A DNA stretch of 64,000 nt from Phaeodactylibacter luteus. Its GTDB lineage: Bacteria > Bacteroidota > Bacteroidia > Chitinophagales > Saprospiraceae. The stretch is taken from positions 62,001 to 126,000 of the forward strand of contig NZ_VOOR01000006.1 of assembly GCF_007993045.1 (NCBI RefSeq), written 5' to 3'. Both the position numbers and the translations under genes were made by a program. The notes beneath the pieces were generated by a model that saw nothing but the letters and a program-made list of their open reading frames with translations, was not told the DNA's origin and made no database searches. Below are positions 7,510 through 16,359 of the stretch, in pieces (the first letter of the stretch is position 1; the number at the start of each line of letters is the position of its first letter).

Positions 7510-8940
7510 CTAATCTGCCGTCCGGATGACGGTAGAGCGCTGTATCCAACAGCCAACGTAGAAGCTCTGCCCGGCTTTCAGGTTGCGTATGAAGACATCC
7601 TCCCGGTTGGGCATGTACTGCCGGTAACGGGCGATGAGTTTATCGGCTTCCGCCCGCACCTCGGGGTCTATGCTCCGCGCTTTCTGCCACGCATCAATAG
7701 CGGGCCAGGTCACAATCTGGCTGTCCCAGCCTCTGCCAGGCCCACAAAGCGGGCCGCTAGAAGCGTACAGCCGCCCGATGAGGATGTAGGGCTCGCCCCA
7801 GTCAGGCCGGATGCCTGCTGCCTGTTCTGCCCAAGCCCGTGCCCGTGAAAAGTTCCGGAGGTGGACTTCGTAGATCTTAGCATTATTAAGCGCGTACTTC
7901 GCCTTCTTCTCGGCATCTTCCTCCGCAGCGATGGCCTTTTCAAATGCAGCAATGGCCTTGGCATACTCTGCCTCCCGCAGGTAAATGTAGGCGGAATCAG
8001 CCGGGCCGGCTTCAGGCCGGCAGTTCTCGTTGCCGATCCGGATCAGGCGGGCCATGCGCTCATCTTCCTGTGGGCAGCCTGCAAACTTCAACCGGCTGTA
8101 CACCGTGCGCACCACATCGCAGTCTTCGGGGCTGGCTTCAAAGTCGGGGTAGTATTTGTCCAGGTAATACTCACAGGGGTAAAAGCCTTTGACCGTTTCG
8201 AAATACTCCAAGCGTACAGGGGTGTACTCGGCGATGATCTGCCAGCGCTCGCAGGCGGTACCCGCACAATCGGCCAGCCCTTTGCGGATCATTTCCCTAA
8301 GGATGCCTTGGTAATGGTAGGCTTCCTGCTGAGGGATGCGGCCCTCGTCGTAGAGCTCTACAAGCAGGGATGCCATGGGGTTGACCACAAAGTCGGGCGC
8401 TTTAGTGCTATCGGTGTCCAATGCTTTTTTGAACAAGCCGTAGATTTCTTCCTTGCTGGCCCGGTTTCGGTATTTGTAGAAAAGGTCAAACCCTTTGATG
8501 CCGTAGATGTAACCGCCTTCGGGATAGCACCGCTCGATCTCGTCGTAAATGCTGAAAATAGTGTCTGCATAAGCAGCCTGCTGCAGGGTATCCTGTGATT
8601 GGCTAATGTAGTACTCGTAGAAACGTATCCCGTCTGCATAAACCGTATTGCGGCGCCCGTCTGCAGCAGGGGCTACAGCATATACTTTCTTCCATAGGCG
8701 GAATGCTTGATCCCAGTCTCCTGCCCGGAGGAAGTCCCGGTAAAGGACATAGTTGGTCTCTGCTTCGTCCGGGTTTGGGGCATCCCTGAATTTGGGGCAG
8801 GGGCTAAGGTCTTCTTCCACAGGCGCAGGCGCAGGCTGAGCAGGCTGGCCCTCCACAACAGGGGCAGTGGCCTTGGGCGTACAGGCAATGGCCAGGCAAA
8901 GTACTGCGCTGGCCAGGCATGAGCGGTAGCTGGTTATCAT
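7510..8940 (-). CDS. TPR-type lipoprotein of unknown function
   Basis: A longer frame opens at 9060, but the better start is the ATG at 8940. It puts a lipoprotein signal at once at the N-terminus, ending LAIAC with the lipidated Cys at residue 20, and gives 476 residues. After a proline-rich linker the protein is helical with tetratricopeptide-like repeats and several Cys residues. The second half has the best TPR match (about residues 300-400: AYIYLREAEYAKAIAAFEKA-like, then a YALNNAKIYEVH helix). It is probably a periplasm-facing scaffold. Large TPR lipoproteins with this layout are common in Saprospiria. No partner is evident; a terminator follows. Confidence 0.75.
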   Translation of the reverse strand: MITSYRSCLASAVLCLAIACTPKATAPVVEGQPAQPAPAPVEEDLSPCPKFRDAPNPDEAETNYVLYRDFLRAGDWDQAFRLWKKVYAVAPAADGRRNTVYADGIRFYEYYISQSQDTLQQAAYADTIFSIYDEIERCYPEGGYIYGIKGFDLFYKYRNRASKEEIYGLFKKALDTDSTKAPDFVVNPMASLLVELYDEGRIPQQEAYHYQGILREMIRKGLADCAGTACERWQIIAEYTPVRLEYFETVKGFYPCEYYLDKYYPDFEASPEDCDVVRTVYSRLKFAGCPQEDERMARLIRIGNENCRPEAGPADSAYIYLREAEYAKAIAAFEKAIAAEEDAEKKAKYALNNAKIYEVHLRNFSRARAWAEQAAGIRPDWGEPYILIGRLYASSGPLCGPGRGWDSQIVTWPAIDAWQKARSIDPEVRAEADKLIARYRQYMPNREDVFIRNLKAGQSFYVGCWIQRSTVIRTAD

Positions 8941-9084
8941 AGCTTTGGGTATTTTATTAAGTTTCCATGCAAAGAGCTCTACCCGCGGGCTGCGGGGGTT
9001 CAAAACTAAGAAGAATGAGCAAATTTGGCTGCACCTGCCGCCCAACAAGTCTGAAATCAAGTGGCCAGCAAGCTTTGGAGGACG

Positions 9085-9122
9085 AAAAAAGCCACCTCAG
9101 CATTGGCCCGAAGTGGCTTTTT
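9085..9122 (-). terminator. Rho-independent terminator after LamG protein
   Basis: AAAAAAGCCAC, a 17-base loop and GTGGCTTTTT form an inverted repeat with A/T tails on both strands. It is placed 24 bp after the minus-strand stop at 9146. Confidence 0.85.
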
Positions 9123-9145
9123 GTGAAGCGGAGGGATGCCTATGC

Positions 9146-10393
9146 TTAGCGCAGCACCGCAATTTCTCCGGATTGGAACTGAGGCTCGCCGTTGCACGAC
9201 CATTGGATGGCGTAGCGCAGTACCCCGGCATTGACCGTTTGCCCTTTGTAAAAGCCATCCCAGCGCTCGAAGGGGTCTGAGGTGGCAAATACAAGGTTGC
9301 CCCAACGGTCGAAAATCTCGAAGCGTTCCATCTGCTGTATGGCGAACGGGTTGCTAAGGCCATAGGTATCGTTGAGCCCATCGCCGTTGGGGGTGAAGGC
9401 AGAGGGGAGGAAGATGGTGCCGCAGTCAAGGTCGTCGGGGTCAATGACATTGAACGTGATTTCGTCAATTGCAGTACAAGTGGCCACGCTCGTATCAGCA
9501 ATGGCCACCTGATAGGCGATTTCCCCAGCTTGCTGAGGCGTGATGGCCGTAGCAGGGGCATTGGGCTGATCGACGCCATCAAGGGGTGACCAGGTAAAAG
9601 CAGTGCCACAGGTAGTAGTGAGCGAGGCATCAAATGATTCGCCCAAGAAGATGTTGATGATATTGGCATCGCGTACGATCTGGTCTGGCGCGGTGTACAG
9701 CTCCCGCACTTCCCGCTCGTCGAGCGCCCGGTTGTAGACCCTCAGCTCATCCATCAGCCCATTGAATGGGAACTCGGTTGGGTTGCGGCAGTCGCTGTTG
9801 CCAAAAATCAGGTCGCCGTTGTTGGCTACATTTACGCGCTCCAGCGTACTGAAGACATTGATGAGGGCGCCATTGAGATAAAGCCGTACCCTGCCGCCTT
9901 CTCTTACGATGGCGAGGTGCTGCCAACAGGCGGTATTGTCGATTTGGTGGGTGGCAATGGTCCGCTTATCACTGGTCTCAAAGAAGAAAGCACTGATGCT
10001 GCGGCTGTTGGGCGTGTAGGTAATGTAGAATTCGCTGTTGCCGATGCAGTTGGGGCTGCGTTTGGACAAAAGGAACTGTGTGCCTGCGCCCCCGCGCGGC
10101 TTAAAATAAAAGGCAACGGTCACGTCCTCGCTGTCGAACTCATCGTTGACCGGGCCGCCCAGGATAACCACTTCATCCGTTTGCCCATTGAATGAAACGG
10201 CATCGTTTTCTACGCCACAGGTGAAATAGGGGCTGCCGCTAATGGCCCCCCCGTTGGCAGTATTGCCAGTAGCATCAGTAAAGGTGCCGTCAAACCGGTA
10301 GTGGGCAACGAGCCCGATAGTGGTCTGAGCATTGAGGGCAAAAGCCAGGGCGATCAGCCCTGTGAGTACCAGGATCGGTTTTTTCATAAGCAC
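9146..10393 (-). CDS. Secreted LamG-domain protein with T9SS C-terminal sorting domain
   Basis: The 415-residue protein has a signal peptide (1-22, ending LNAQ), a concanavalin-like LamG domain (about 25-240, with LMDELRVYNRALDEREV near its end, a hallmark of LamG_3), a short beta linker and a C-terminal domain. That domain starts FLPSAFTPNGDGLNDTYG and continues with FEIFDRWGNLVF and WDGFYKG. It is the gliding-motility-associated (CHU_C) domain that directs type B type IX secretion. The protein is thus exported through T9SS and held at or released from the surface; LamG suggests glycan or protein binding. It is a stand-alone transcription unit with its own terminator. Confidence 0.92.
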   Translation of the reverse strand: MLMKKPILVLTGLIALAFALNAQTTIGLVAHYRFDGTFTDATGNTANGGAISGSPYFTCGVENDAVSFNGQTDEVVILGGPVNDEFDSEDVTVAFYFKPRGGAGTQFLLSKRSPNCIGNSEFYITYTPNSRSISAFFFETSDKRTIATHQIDNTACWQHLAIVREGGRVRLYLNGALINVFSTLERVNVANNGDLIFGNSDCRNPTEFPFNGLMDELRVYNRALDEREVRELYTAPDQIVRDANIINIFLGESFDASLTTTCGTAFTWSPLDGVDQPNAPATAITPQQAGEIAYQVAIADTSVATCTAIDEITFNVIDPDDLDCGTIFLPSAFTPNGDGLNDTYGLSNPFAIQQMERFEIFDRWGNLVFATSDPFERWDGFYKGQTVNAGVLRYAIQWSCNGEPQFQSGEIAVLR

Positions 10394-10410
10394 AAATAAT
10401 CGGTATTGAA

Positions 10411-10426
10411 GGGCGCCCGGGCGCCC
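10411..10426. repeat. Perfect GC-only palindrome
   Basis: GGGCGCCCGGGCGCCC is a 16-bp self-complementary sequence made of two direct GGGCGCCC units. It lies between ybaB and the LamG gene, 65 bp past the ybaB stop. It may act as a weak terminator, but no T-tract follows. Confidence 0.5.
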
Positions 10427-10491
10427 GGTTTCCGTTGTTAAACGCTGGCAGTGGGCGCTTATTTTGGTCAGCAGCCCAGAATCAAGGCCGA

Positions 10492-10809
10492 TCAGCCAAA
10501 AAGGTTCCCGAGGTTGCCAAGGCCCGGAGGCAGCATATCTTTCACCATGCGCTGTGTTTCTTCTGCTTCTTTGGCTGCAGCCAGCTCTAGGGCCTGATTG
10601 ACGGCAGCCAAGACCAGGTCTTGCACCATTTCCACATCAGACCAGTCGAGCTGCTCCTGATCGATGGCGATGTCAGTGATCTGCCGGTTGGCGTTGGCCG
10701 TGACGGTTACCGCCCCTTCCGGAGAGGTACCGGTGACGCTGATCTCGGCTAGCTTCTTGCGCATCTCTTTTTGGCGCTCTTCCATATCGCCAAGCATGTT
10801 TCCAAACAT
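10492..10809 (-). CDS. ybaB: YbaB/EbfC family nucleoid-associated protein
   Basis: This 105-residue protein has the family layout: an N-terminal amphipathic helix (MLGDMEERQKEMRKKLAEI), a small beta sheet (about 24-55, with the VTVTANANRQITDIAID pattern) and a long C-terminal helix (about 62-95). It forms a tweezer-like dimer that binds DNA and affects nucleoid structure. Length is normal. In many bacteria ybaB sits with dnaX and recR; here it stands near recQ and aroQ but is separated from them by 286 bp with a dispersed repeat, so it is probably transcribed alone from the TACCTTTG box at 10830-10837. Confidence 0.92.
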   Translation of the reverse strand: MFGNMLGDMEERQKEMRKKLAEISVTGTSPEGAVTVTANANRQITDIAIDQEQLDWSDVEMVQDLVLAAVNQALELAAAKEAEETQRMVKDMLPPGLGNLGNLFG

Positions 10810-10829
10810 AGGTGTGGGTTTGTTTCCGG

Positions 10830-10837
10830 CAAAGGTA
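10830..10837 (-). promoter_or_regulatory. Bacteroidota -7 box upstream of ybaB
   Basis: TACCTTTG on the minus strand matches the TAnnTTTG consensus of the Bacteroidota primary sigma factor, about 21 bp upstream of the ybaB start. A TTG 23 bp further upstream may be the -33 element, at the long end of accepted spacing. Confidence 0.55.
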
Positions 10838-10890
10838 GTGAAACCCTAAGGTTTTGCCGCCAATAGAAAGAGGGAGTATATCTGCTCTTG

Positions 10891-11041
10891 GGCTGTGCGC
10901 AAATCAGGTCGCCGTACTTTTGCCTGCCCCTGCCCAACGGGATGGGGCCTGCCCCTGCCAGCAGGCAGGTGCCGCTATGCTACGGGGCTCGCTGTCCGCT
11001 CGGCCCTAACGGGCTAGCCACCCCTCCGCAGCGCTAGGCCG
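10891..11041 (-). repeat. Dispersed hairpin-rich intergenic repeat, copy 2
   Basis: Minus orientation. The core GGCCTAGCGCTGCGGAGGGG and GGGCCGAGCGGACAGCGAG is intact. The variable hairpin has CACCTGCC-tgct-GGCAGG. The usual 5' leader (GCAGGCG..AGCCTGGCATT) is missing, so this copy is 5'-truncated. It lies between the aroQ stop and ybaB. Confidence 0.8.
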
Positions 11042-11095
11042 GCTTTCAGTGCATTGCCCTGCGGTAGCGCGCCGAAAAGGCTTGTAAGCCATGGG

Positions 11096-11524
11096 TTAGC
11101 GCTCAGCTTGTCCGAGCAGGGCCTGCAGGGCCAGTTCATACCCGCGCAGCCCAAACCCCACAATAATGCCGGCACAGTGCGGGGAAAGGTAGGAGTGGTG
11201 GCGGAAAGCCTCGCGTTGGTGTACATTGGAAATGTGGACTTCTACCACCGGGGCTGCAATCCCCGCAATAGCATCTGCGAGGGCTACGGAGGTGTGCGTG
11301 TATGCCCCGGCATTGAGGATAATGCCGTCACAGGAGAAGCCCCGGCTGTGGAGCTTGTCCAGCAAAGCCCCTTCGTGGTTGCTCTGGAAATACTCAAGAT
11401 CTGCCGAGGGGTACTTCAGCCTGAGCTCCGCTAGGTAGCCCTCAAAGGTCTGATGCCCGTAGATGTGAGGCTCGCGTTTGCCCAGCAGGTTGAGGTTGGG
11501 ACCATTCAGGATGAGGATGTTCAT
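11096..11524 (-). CDS. aroQ: Type II 3-dehydroquinate dehydratase
   Basis: The 142-residue protein matches the dodecameric type II dehydroquinase, which converts 3-dehydroquinate to 3-dehydroshikimate in the shikimate pathway. The N-terminal ILNGPNLNLLGKREPHIYG carries the flexible-lid R17 and catalytic Y22. The conserved NAGAYTHTSVAL and the VEVHISNVHQRE stretch with the active-site His are present. Length is normal. The start lies 12 bp after the recQ stop, so aroQ is expressed as the second gene of a recQ-aroQ unit. Confidence 0.95.
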   Translation of the reverse strand: MNILILNGPNLNLLGKREPHIYGHQTFEGYLAELRLKYPSADLEYFQSNHEGALLDKLHSRGFSCDGIILNAGAYTHTSVALADAIAGIAAPVVEVHISNVHQREAFRHHSYLSPHCAGIIVGFGLRGYELALQALLGQAER

Positions 11525-11536
11525 ACCACAGAAAAA

Positions 11537-13738
11537 TTAGTTGGCCTTATCTGACATGAACTTGATGCGGACCAGCTGTATTTCCTCCATGGTGAAGTCT
11601 TCATCCTGCAGTTCCTTCCAAGCTGCTTCGAGGGAGTCGGTTTCTGCGTCCATAAAGTACTCTTCAATCTCCTCCCGGGCGTATTCGTCCAAGTTTTCCT
11701 CCAGGTAATAATCGATATTGACTTTAGTGCCAGAAAGGACGATGGCGTACATTTCCTGCAGCAGCTCTTCCATGCTCAGGTTGTTGGCTTCTGCGAGGTC
11801 TTCCATAGGCACTTTGCGGTCTATGCCCTGAATGATATTGATTTTTGACTTAGACTTGTTGGCGACCTGCTTCATGACAAAGTCATTGGGGCGGTCGATG
11901 TTGTTCTCTTCGACGTACTGTTGTATCAGCTCCAGGAAGGGTTTGCCATAGCGTATAGCCTTGCCCTTGCTCACCCCCGAGATGTTGCTCATATCATCCA
12001 TTGTGATGGGGTAGTGGGTGGCCATATCCTCCAGGGAAGCCTCTTGGAAAATGACAAAAGGAGGCACGTTGCGCCGGCGGGCCTCCTGCCGCCGCAGATC
12101 TTTGAGGAGCTTGATGAGGTTGGCGTCAAGCACAGCAACATTCCCCTTGGCTTCTTCCAGGTCTGCTGCTGCCTCCTGCTCAAAGTTGTGGTCTATCGGG
12201 ATCTTAAAAGAAGTGGGGCCTTCCATAAACTCCCGCCCTTTATCGGTGATCTTCAGCAGGCCGTAGGTCTCGATGTCTTTGCGGAGCAGATCATTGAGTA
12301 TGCCCTGCCGGAAAACAGAGCTCCAGTAAGTGGCATCGTGTGCTTTGCCGGCAGCGAAAAGCGGTTTGCGGTCGAAGTTGAAGTCTTTGATCTCCTTAGA
12401 AGGGTTGCCGTGCACAAAGTCGACCATGGTTTTCATGCCGTAGTTCTCATCCAGCTGAGCGGTAGCCTGTAGGGCCAGCAGCATATCCTCTTTGACTTCC
12501 ACCCGTTCTTTGGGGTGGCGGCAGTTGTCGCACATTTTTTCGCACTGCTCCTCCTCGAACTGCTCGCCGAAGTAGTGGAGGAGGAAGCGCCTGCGGCAGG
12601 AAGTGGTTTCCGAATAGGACATGACCTCCTGCATAAGCTGCATGCCCATTTCCCGTTCTGCTACAGGCTTGTCGCGCAGGAATTTTTCCAGGCGCAGGAT
12701 ATCCTTGTAGGCATAGAAGGCGATGCAGCGCCCCTCCCGCCCGTCGCGCCCTGCCCGGCCAGTCTCCTGATAGTAGTTTTCAATGCTTTTGGGGATATCA
12801 TAGTGGATAACGAAGCGTACGTCCGGCTTGTCGATGCCCATGCCAAAAGCGATGGTAGCGACGATGACATCCACCTCTTCCATCAGGAAGTCATCTTGTG
12901 TGTTGCTGCGGGTTTTGGCATCCAGGCCGGCATGATAGGGCGCGGCTTTGATGTCATTGACTTTGAGGGCATCTGCAATTTCAGCGGCAGATTTCCGGCT
13001 CTGTACATAGATGATGCCCGACTGCCCCGGCATCTCCTTGATGATCTGCACGATTTGCTTGAGGGTCTGTTCTTTGTTGAGCTTGGGGCGTACCTCATAG
13101 TAGAGGTTTTCCCGGTTGAAGGAGGAGATGAAGGTATTGTGCTCCCTCATGTTCAGGTTTTTGACGATGTCAGACTGAACCTTGGGCGTGGCGGTGGCGG
13201 TGAGCGCTACGACAGGGATGGTTTTGTTGATGGCATCGAGCATGGCACGGATGCGCCGGTATTCTGGGCGGAAATCGTGGCCCCACTCTGAGATGCAGTG
13301 GGCTTCGTCTACTGCGACGAAGGAGATGTTCACCTGTTGAAAGAAGTCGATGTTTTCCTCCTTAGTCAGCGTTTCCGGTGCAATAAACAGCAGCTTAGTC
13401 TTGCCGTCGGAAATATCCTGCCGGACTTGTTTCATCTGGGATTTGGTCAGGGAGGAGTTCAGGAAGTGTGCCACCTCGTCATTTTGGCTATAGCCGCGGA
13501 TGGAGTCTACCTGGTTTTTCATCAAAGCGATGAGCGGGGATATGACAATGGCTGTGCCTTCCAGCATCAGGGCAGGCAGCTGATAGCACAAAGACTTTCC
13601 GCCGCCTGTGGGCATGATCACGAAGGTATCGTGCCCTTGTAGGACGCTGTTGATGATAGCTGCCTGCTCACCCTTGAACTTTTTGAAACCAAAGTATTGG
13701 TGGAGGGCTTCATGCAAGGTTTCTTTCGTCGTTGTCAT
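11537..13738 (-). CDS. recQ: ATP-dependent DNA helicase RecQ
   Basis: A longer frame begins at 13825, but the ATG at 13738 gives a normal RecQ N-terminus (TLHEALHQYFGFKKFKGEQ) and a 733-residue protein. It has helicase motif I PTGGGKS (43-49), DEAH (144-147), the TATAT motif, motif VI (ETGRAGRDG), the zinc-binding Cys cluster of the RecQ C-terminal region (CRRRFL..C..C..C), a winged helix, and an HRDC-like/C-terminal extension. It is a 3'-5' helicase in recombination and replication-fork repair. The C-terminal part is longer than E. coli RecQ (about 610) and resembles the long Bacteroidota form. It lies upstream of aroQ and is divergent from kdsD. Confidence 0.95.
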   Translation of the reverse strand: MTTTKETLHEALHQYFGFKKFKGEQAAIINSVLQGHDTFVIMPTGGGKSLCYQLPALMLEGTAIVISPLIALMKNQVDSIRGYSQNDEVAHFLNSSLTKSQMKQVRQDISDGKTKLLFIAPETLTKEENIDFFQQVNISFVAVDEAHCISEWGHDFRPEYRRIRAMLDAINKTIPVVALTATATPKVQSDIVKNLNMREHNTFISSFNRENLYYEVRPKLNKEQTLKQIVQIIKEMPGQSGIIYVQSRKSAAEIADALKVNDIKAAPYHAGLDAKTRSNTQDDFLMEEVDVIVATIAFGMGIDKPDVRFVIHYDIPKSIENYYQETGRAGRDGREGRCIAFYAYKDILRLEKFLRDKPVAEREMGMQLMQEVMSYSETTSCRRRFLLHYFGEQFEEEQCEKMCDNCRHPKERVEVKEDMLLALQATAQLDENYGMKTMVDFVHGNPSKEIKDFNFDRKPLFAAGKAHDATYWSSVFRQGILNDLLRKDIETYGLLKITDKGREFMEGPTSFKIPIDHNFEQEAAADLEEAKGNVAVLDANLIKLLKDLRRQEARRRNVPPFVIFQEASLEDMATHYPITMDDMSNISGVSKGKAIRYGKPFLELIQQYVEENNIDRPNDFVMKQVANKSKSKINIIQGIDRKVPMEDLAEANNLSMEELLQEMYAIVLSGTKVNIDYYLEENLDEYAREEIEEYFMDAETDSLEAAWKELQDEDFTMEEIQLVRIKFMSDKAN

Positions 13739-14065
13739 GGCTCGCCTGTTCTTTTTTACTTTCTTTGTGCGCAGCAGCTGTTGAGGTGCGGCCTGCTCTT
13801 TACGGCTAGGAGGCCTGAATCTCAATCAGCTCTAAATGGGCGCATTTCTTCTAATTTAGCGATTTTTGGGCTTACGCGCGCACTCTGCCCCGTTTTTTTA
13901 TGCCTATGCCATCCGCTAGGGGGCGCTCAGGCTTTGAGCCCCGAAGAAAATCAGGGCATTGGGGCACTTTATCGCGATTTCGTGTTGGAATGGAGTCAAA
14001 GAGGTGTATAATATTGGTTTAGGCATTGTGCCTTTTTCAAAAGCTTTCAAAAATACAAAAAAGGG
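13739..14065. other. Divergent intergenic region recQ/kdsD
   Basis: 327 bp with no gene. It should hold the promoters for both directions. A tataat at 14007-14012 sits 54 bp before the kdsD start; no clear TAnnTTTG box is seen for either gene. Confidence 0.4.
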
Positions 14066-15043
14066 GTGAACACAGAAGCAATTATCCTTAAAACCGCAGC
14101 CCGTACAGTGGAGATCGAGCGGCAGGCGCTCGAAGCCTTGCAGGAGCAAAGCCTGAACCAGGATTTTGCGCGTTGTGTAGAAGCGGTGCACGTATGCAAG
14201 GGCCGGGTTGTAGTGACGGGCATAGGCAAGAGCGCCATCGTAGGGCAAAAGATTGTGGCCACCCTAAACTCCACAGGGACACCTGCCCTGTTTATGCATG
14301 CTGCCGATGCCATACATGGCGACTTGGGGATGATCCTTCCGGATGACTTCGTGCTTTGCCTTTCCAAAAGCGGGGAGACCCCCGAAATCAAAGTGCTGGT
14401 GCCCTTGCTCAAAAACCTAGGCAACCCCATCATAGGCATGGTGGCCAACCTGTCCTCCTATCTGGCGCGTCATGCCCGATTTGTGCTGCACACCCCGGTC
14501 AGTCAGGAGGCCGACCCCAACAATCTGGCGCCCACTGCGAGCACGACCGCACAAATGGCCCTTGGCGATGCTATGGCGACATCGCTTCTGGCCTTGCGGG
14601 GGTTCACCCCACAGGACTTCGCGCAGTTCCACCCGGGGGGCGCACTGGGCAAGCAGCTCTACCTCCGGGTCAGCGATCTCTACCCGCAGAACGAAAAACC
14701 GCAGGTGGCACCGGATGCGCCCCTGCATGAAACCATTTTAGAGATCACCTCTAAAAGGCTGGGCGCTACCGCAGTGATCGGCCCCGATGGCTTGCTGGCC
14801 GGCATAGTGACCGATGGCGACCTAAGGCGGATGCTGGAAAAAGGCAGTGCCGACCTCAATCAGCTCGCTGCCCGCGACATCATGACCGCTGCCCCCAAGA
14901 CGGTCTTGGCGGAGGACATGGCGGTAAAAGCGCTGGAGAAAATGCGGAAAAACAGCATCACACAGCTGGTGGTGGCCGATGCTGCCGGGCGCTATCTGGG
15001 CTTTATCCACCTGCATGATTTAATTCGAGAAGGCTTGATATGA
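14066..15043 (+). CDS. kdsD: Arabinose-5-phosphate isomerase (KdsD/KpsF)
   Basis: The 325-residue protein has an N-terminal SIS sugar-isomerase domain (about 30-170; VVVTGIGKSAIVGQKI, ATLNSTGTPALFMHAADAIHGDLGM) and two CBS domains (about 205-325). It interconverts D-ribulose-5-P and D-arabinose-5-P, the first step to Kdo for lipopolysaccharide. The start is GTG at 14066, preceded by AAAAAAGGGG as ribosome-binding site; no ATG fits. The stop overlaps the next gene by four bases (ATGA). No other Kdo gene is adjacent. Confidence 0.93.
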   Translation: MNTEAIILKTAARTVEIERQALEALQEQSLNQDFARCVEAVHVCKGRVVVTGIGKSAIVGQKIVATLNSTGTPALFMHAADAIHGDLGMILPDDFVLCLSKSGETPEIKVLVPLLKNLGNPIIGMVANLSSYLARHARFVLHTPVSQEADPNNLAPTASTTAQMALGDAMATSLLALRGFTPQDFAQFHPGGALGKQLYLRVSDLYPQNEKPQVAPDAPLHETILEITSKRLGATAVIGPDGLLAGIVTDGDLRRMLEKGSADLNQLAARDIMTAAPKTVLAEDMAVKALEKMRKNSITQLVVADAAGRYLGFIHLHDLIREGLI

Positions 15044-16089
15044 CGGTTCCTGTATACCGCCGGTACGTACTTGGCCTGTCCCTGCTGGCTCTGTTGGGCT
15101 GCAGCCAAAAGCCTGCTCCGGGCATTGTGCATACCGCATTTTACCACTGGAAAAGCAGCCCGGCCGATGCCCGGTCTTGGGCTGTTTTGGATAGTGTGGG
15201 CGCTGGGCGGGTATATCTTCGCCTTTTTGATATCGATTGGAATGAGGGGCTTGGGGCTCCTGCTCCGGTTGGAGCCTTGGATGCGAAAGGGGGGCAGCTG
15301 CCCGAGGGGCTGGAGTGGGTGCCCTGTGTGTTCCTCACCAACCGCAGCCTTATGCAGACCCCCATTCAAAGGGCTGGCCGCCTGGCTGAGCAGATTGTTG
15401 AAAGGGTGCTGGCTGATGTGGCCCGCTTGCAGCTGGAGGAGGTTCCGGAGGTGCAGCTGGATTGTGATTGGACGGGCAGCACACAGGAGGCCTACTTTAG
15501 CCTAGTGGCCCGCTGCCGGGAGCTGCTTTCGGCCTCCGGCATCCGTTTGTCGGTGACGGTACGCCTGCATCAGTTGCGCTACCCTGAGCAGGCTGGGGTG
15601 CCGCCTGCCGACCGGGGCATGCTCATGTTTTACAATATGGGGGAGGTGAGGAGCTGGGAGGAGCCCAATTCTATACTCAACCTGGATGCTGCAGCGCCCT
15701 ATCTCGGGAGCGGGGCTTACGCCTTGCCATTAGATTTAGCGCTGCCTGTGTTCGCTTGGGGCGTGCTATTCCGGGATGGTGAGCTGGCCCGCTTGCTGCA
15801 TGGCTTGAAAGCGGATGACCTGGCCGACCGGTCCCGTTTTTTCCCTATGGGCGGGAACCGTTTCGAAGTGGTGCAGGGCACTTTCTTGCAGGGGCACTAC
15901 CTGTACGAGGGCGATCTGATCCGCTTGGAGGCTGCAGCGCCTGAGGATCTGCTGAAGGCAGCAGCCACCTTGCGCTCCTATCCCTGGCCTTCCCCTGTTT
16001 ATTTAGCTTTTTATCATTTGGGGGAAGAAGCATCGGGGGGCTATCCGGCATCTTTGCTGAACGAGCTGAGCGGGGCATTGGAGGAATGA
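15040..16089 (+). CDS. Lipoprotein of unknown function, coupled to kdsD
   Basis: The 349-residue protein begins with a lipoprotein signal ending LALLGC (Cys at about residue 21). The mature part shows alternating strands and helices suggestive of a TIM barrel. EVQLDCDWTGSTQEAYFSL resembles the substrate-strand region of DUF3142-type or GH-like barrels (LDCDW with acidic residues), followed by LSVTVRLHQL. A glycoside-hydrolase-like role is only a guess. The ATGA overlap with kdsD makes translation coupled, so an envelope or LPS-linked task is plausible. No other member of a pathway is nearby. Confidence 0.75.
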   Translation: MTVPVYRRYVLGLSLLALLGCSQKPAPGIVHTAFYHWKSSPADARSWAVLDSVGAGRVYLRLFDIDWNEGLGAPAPVGALDAKGGQLPEGLEWVPCVFLTNRSLMQTPIQRAGRLAEQIVERVLADVARLQLEEVPEVQLDCDWTGSTQEAYFSLVARCRELLSASGIRLSVTVRLHQLRYPEQAGVPPADRGMLMFYNMGEVRSWEEPNSILNLDAAAPYLGSGAYALPLDLALPVFAWGVLFRDGELARLLHGLKADDLADRSRFFPMGGNRFEVVQGTFLQGHYLYEGDLIRLEAAAPEDLLKAAATLRSYPWPSPVYLAFYHLGEEASGGYPASLLNELSGALEE

Positions 16090-16129
16090 GGCTGGCTATG
16101 CTGCACAAAAGCCGATGCAGAGCTTATTG

Positions 16130-16265
16130 GGCTGCAATCGGACAAGCGATGCGCAGGGGTGGGAAGCCCGGTAGGGCCGAGCGGGCAGCGAGCCCCGGAG
16201 CGTAGCGGCCCGAGCCTTTGGGCGAGGGTGGCCCCCAACCCAACCGGGCGATGCAGGGCTGAAGG
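16130..16265 (+). repeat. Dispersed repeat, copy 3 (divergent 3' half)
   Basis: It shares GCGCAGGGGTGGGAAGCCC and GTAGGGCCGAGCGGGCAGCG with the other copies. After the core it turns to a different sequence (GGCCCGAGCCTTTGGGCGAG) with its own hairpin, instead of the CACCTGCC/GGCAGG module. It is either a subfamily or an old, rearranged copy. It lies between two plus-strand genes. Confidence 0.6.
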
Positions 16266-16299
16266 GGGGGTAACAAAAGTCATCTTTCAGGCTGCGGAT

Positions 16300-16311
16300 T
16301 GCCAGCTGGCA
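16300..16311. repeat. 12-bp palindrome upstream of CoA-transferase
   Basis: TGCCAGCTGGCA is perfectly self-complementary, 48 bp before the start of the acetyl-CoA hydrolase/transferase gene. It is a possible operator; no regulator is known. Confidence 0.3.
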
Positions 16312-16359
16312 GGCTGCGGTCTTCTTTATTTATTTGCGCCAAAACCACACCCTTAAACT

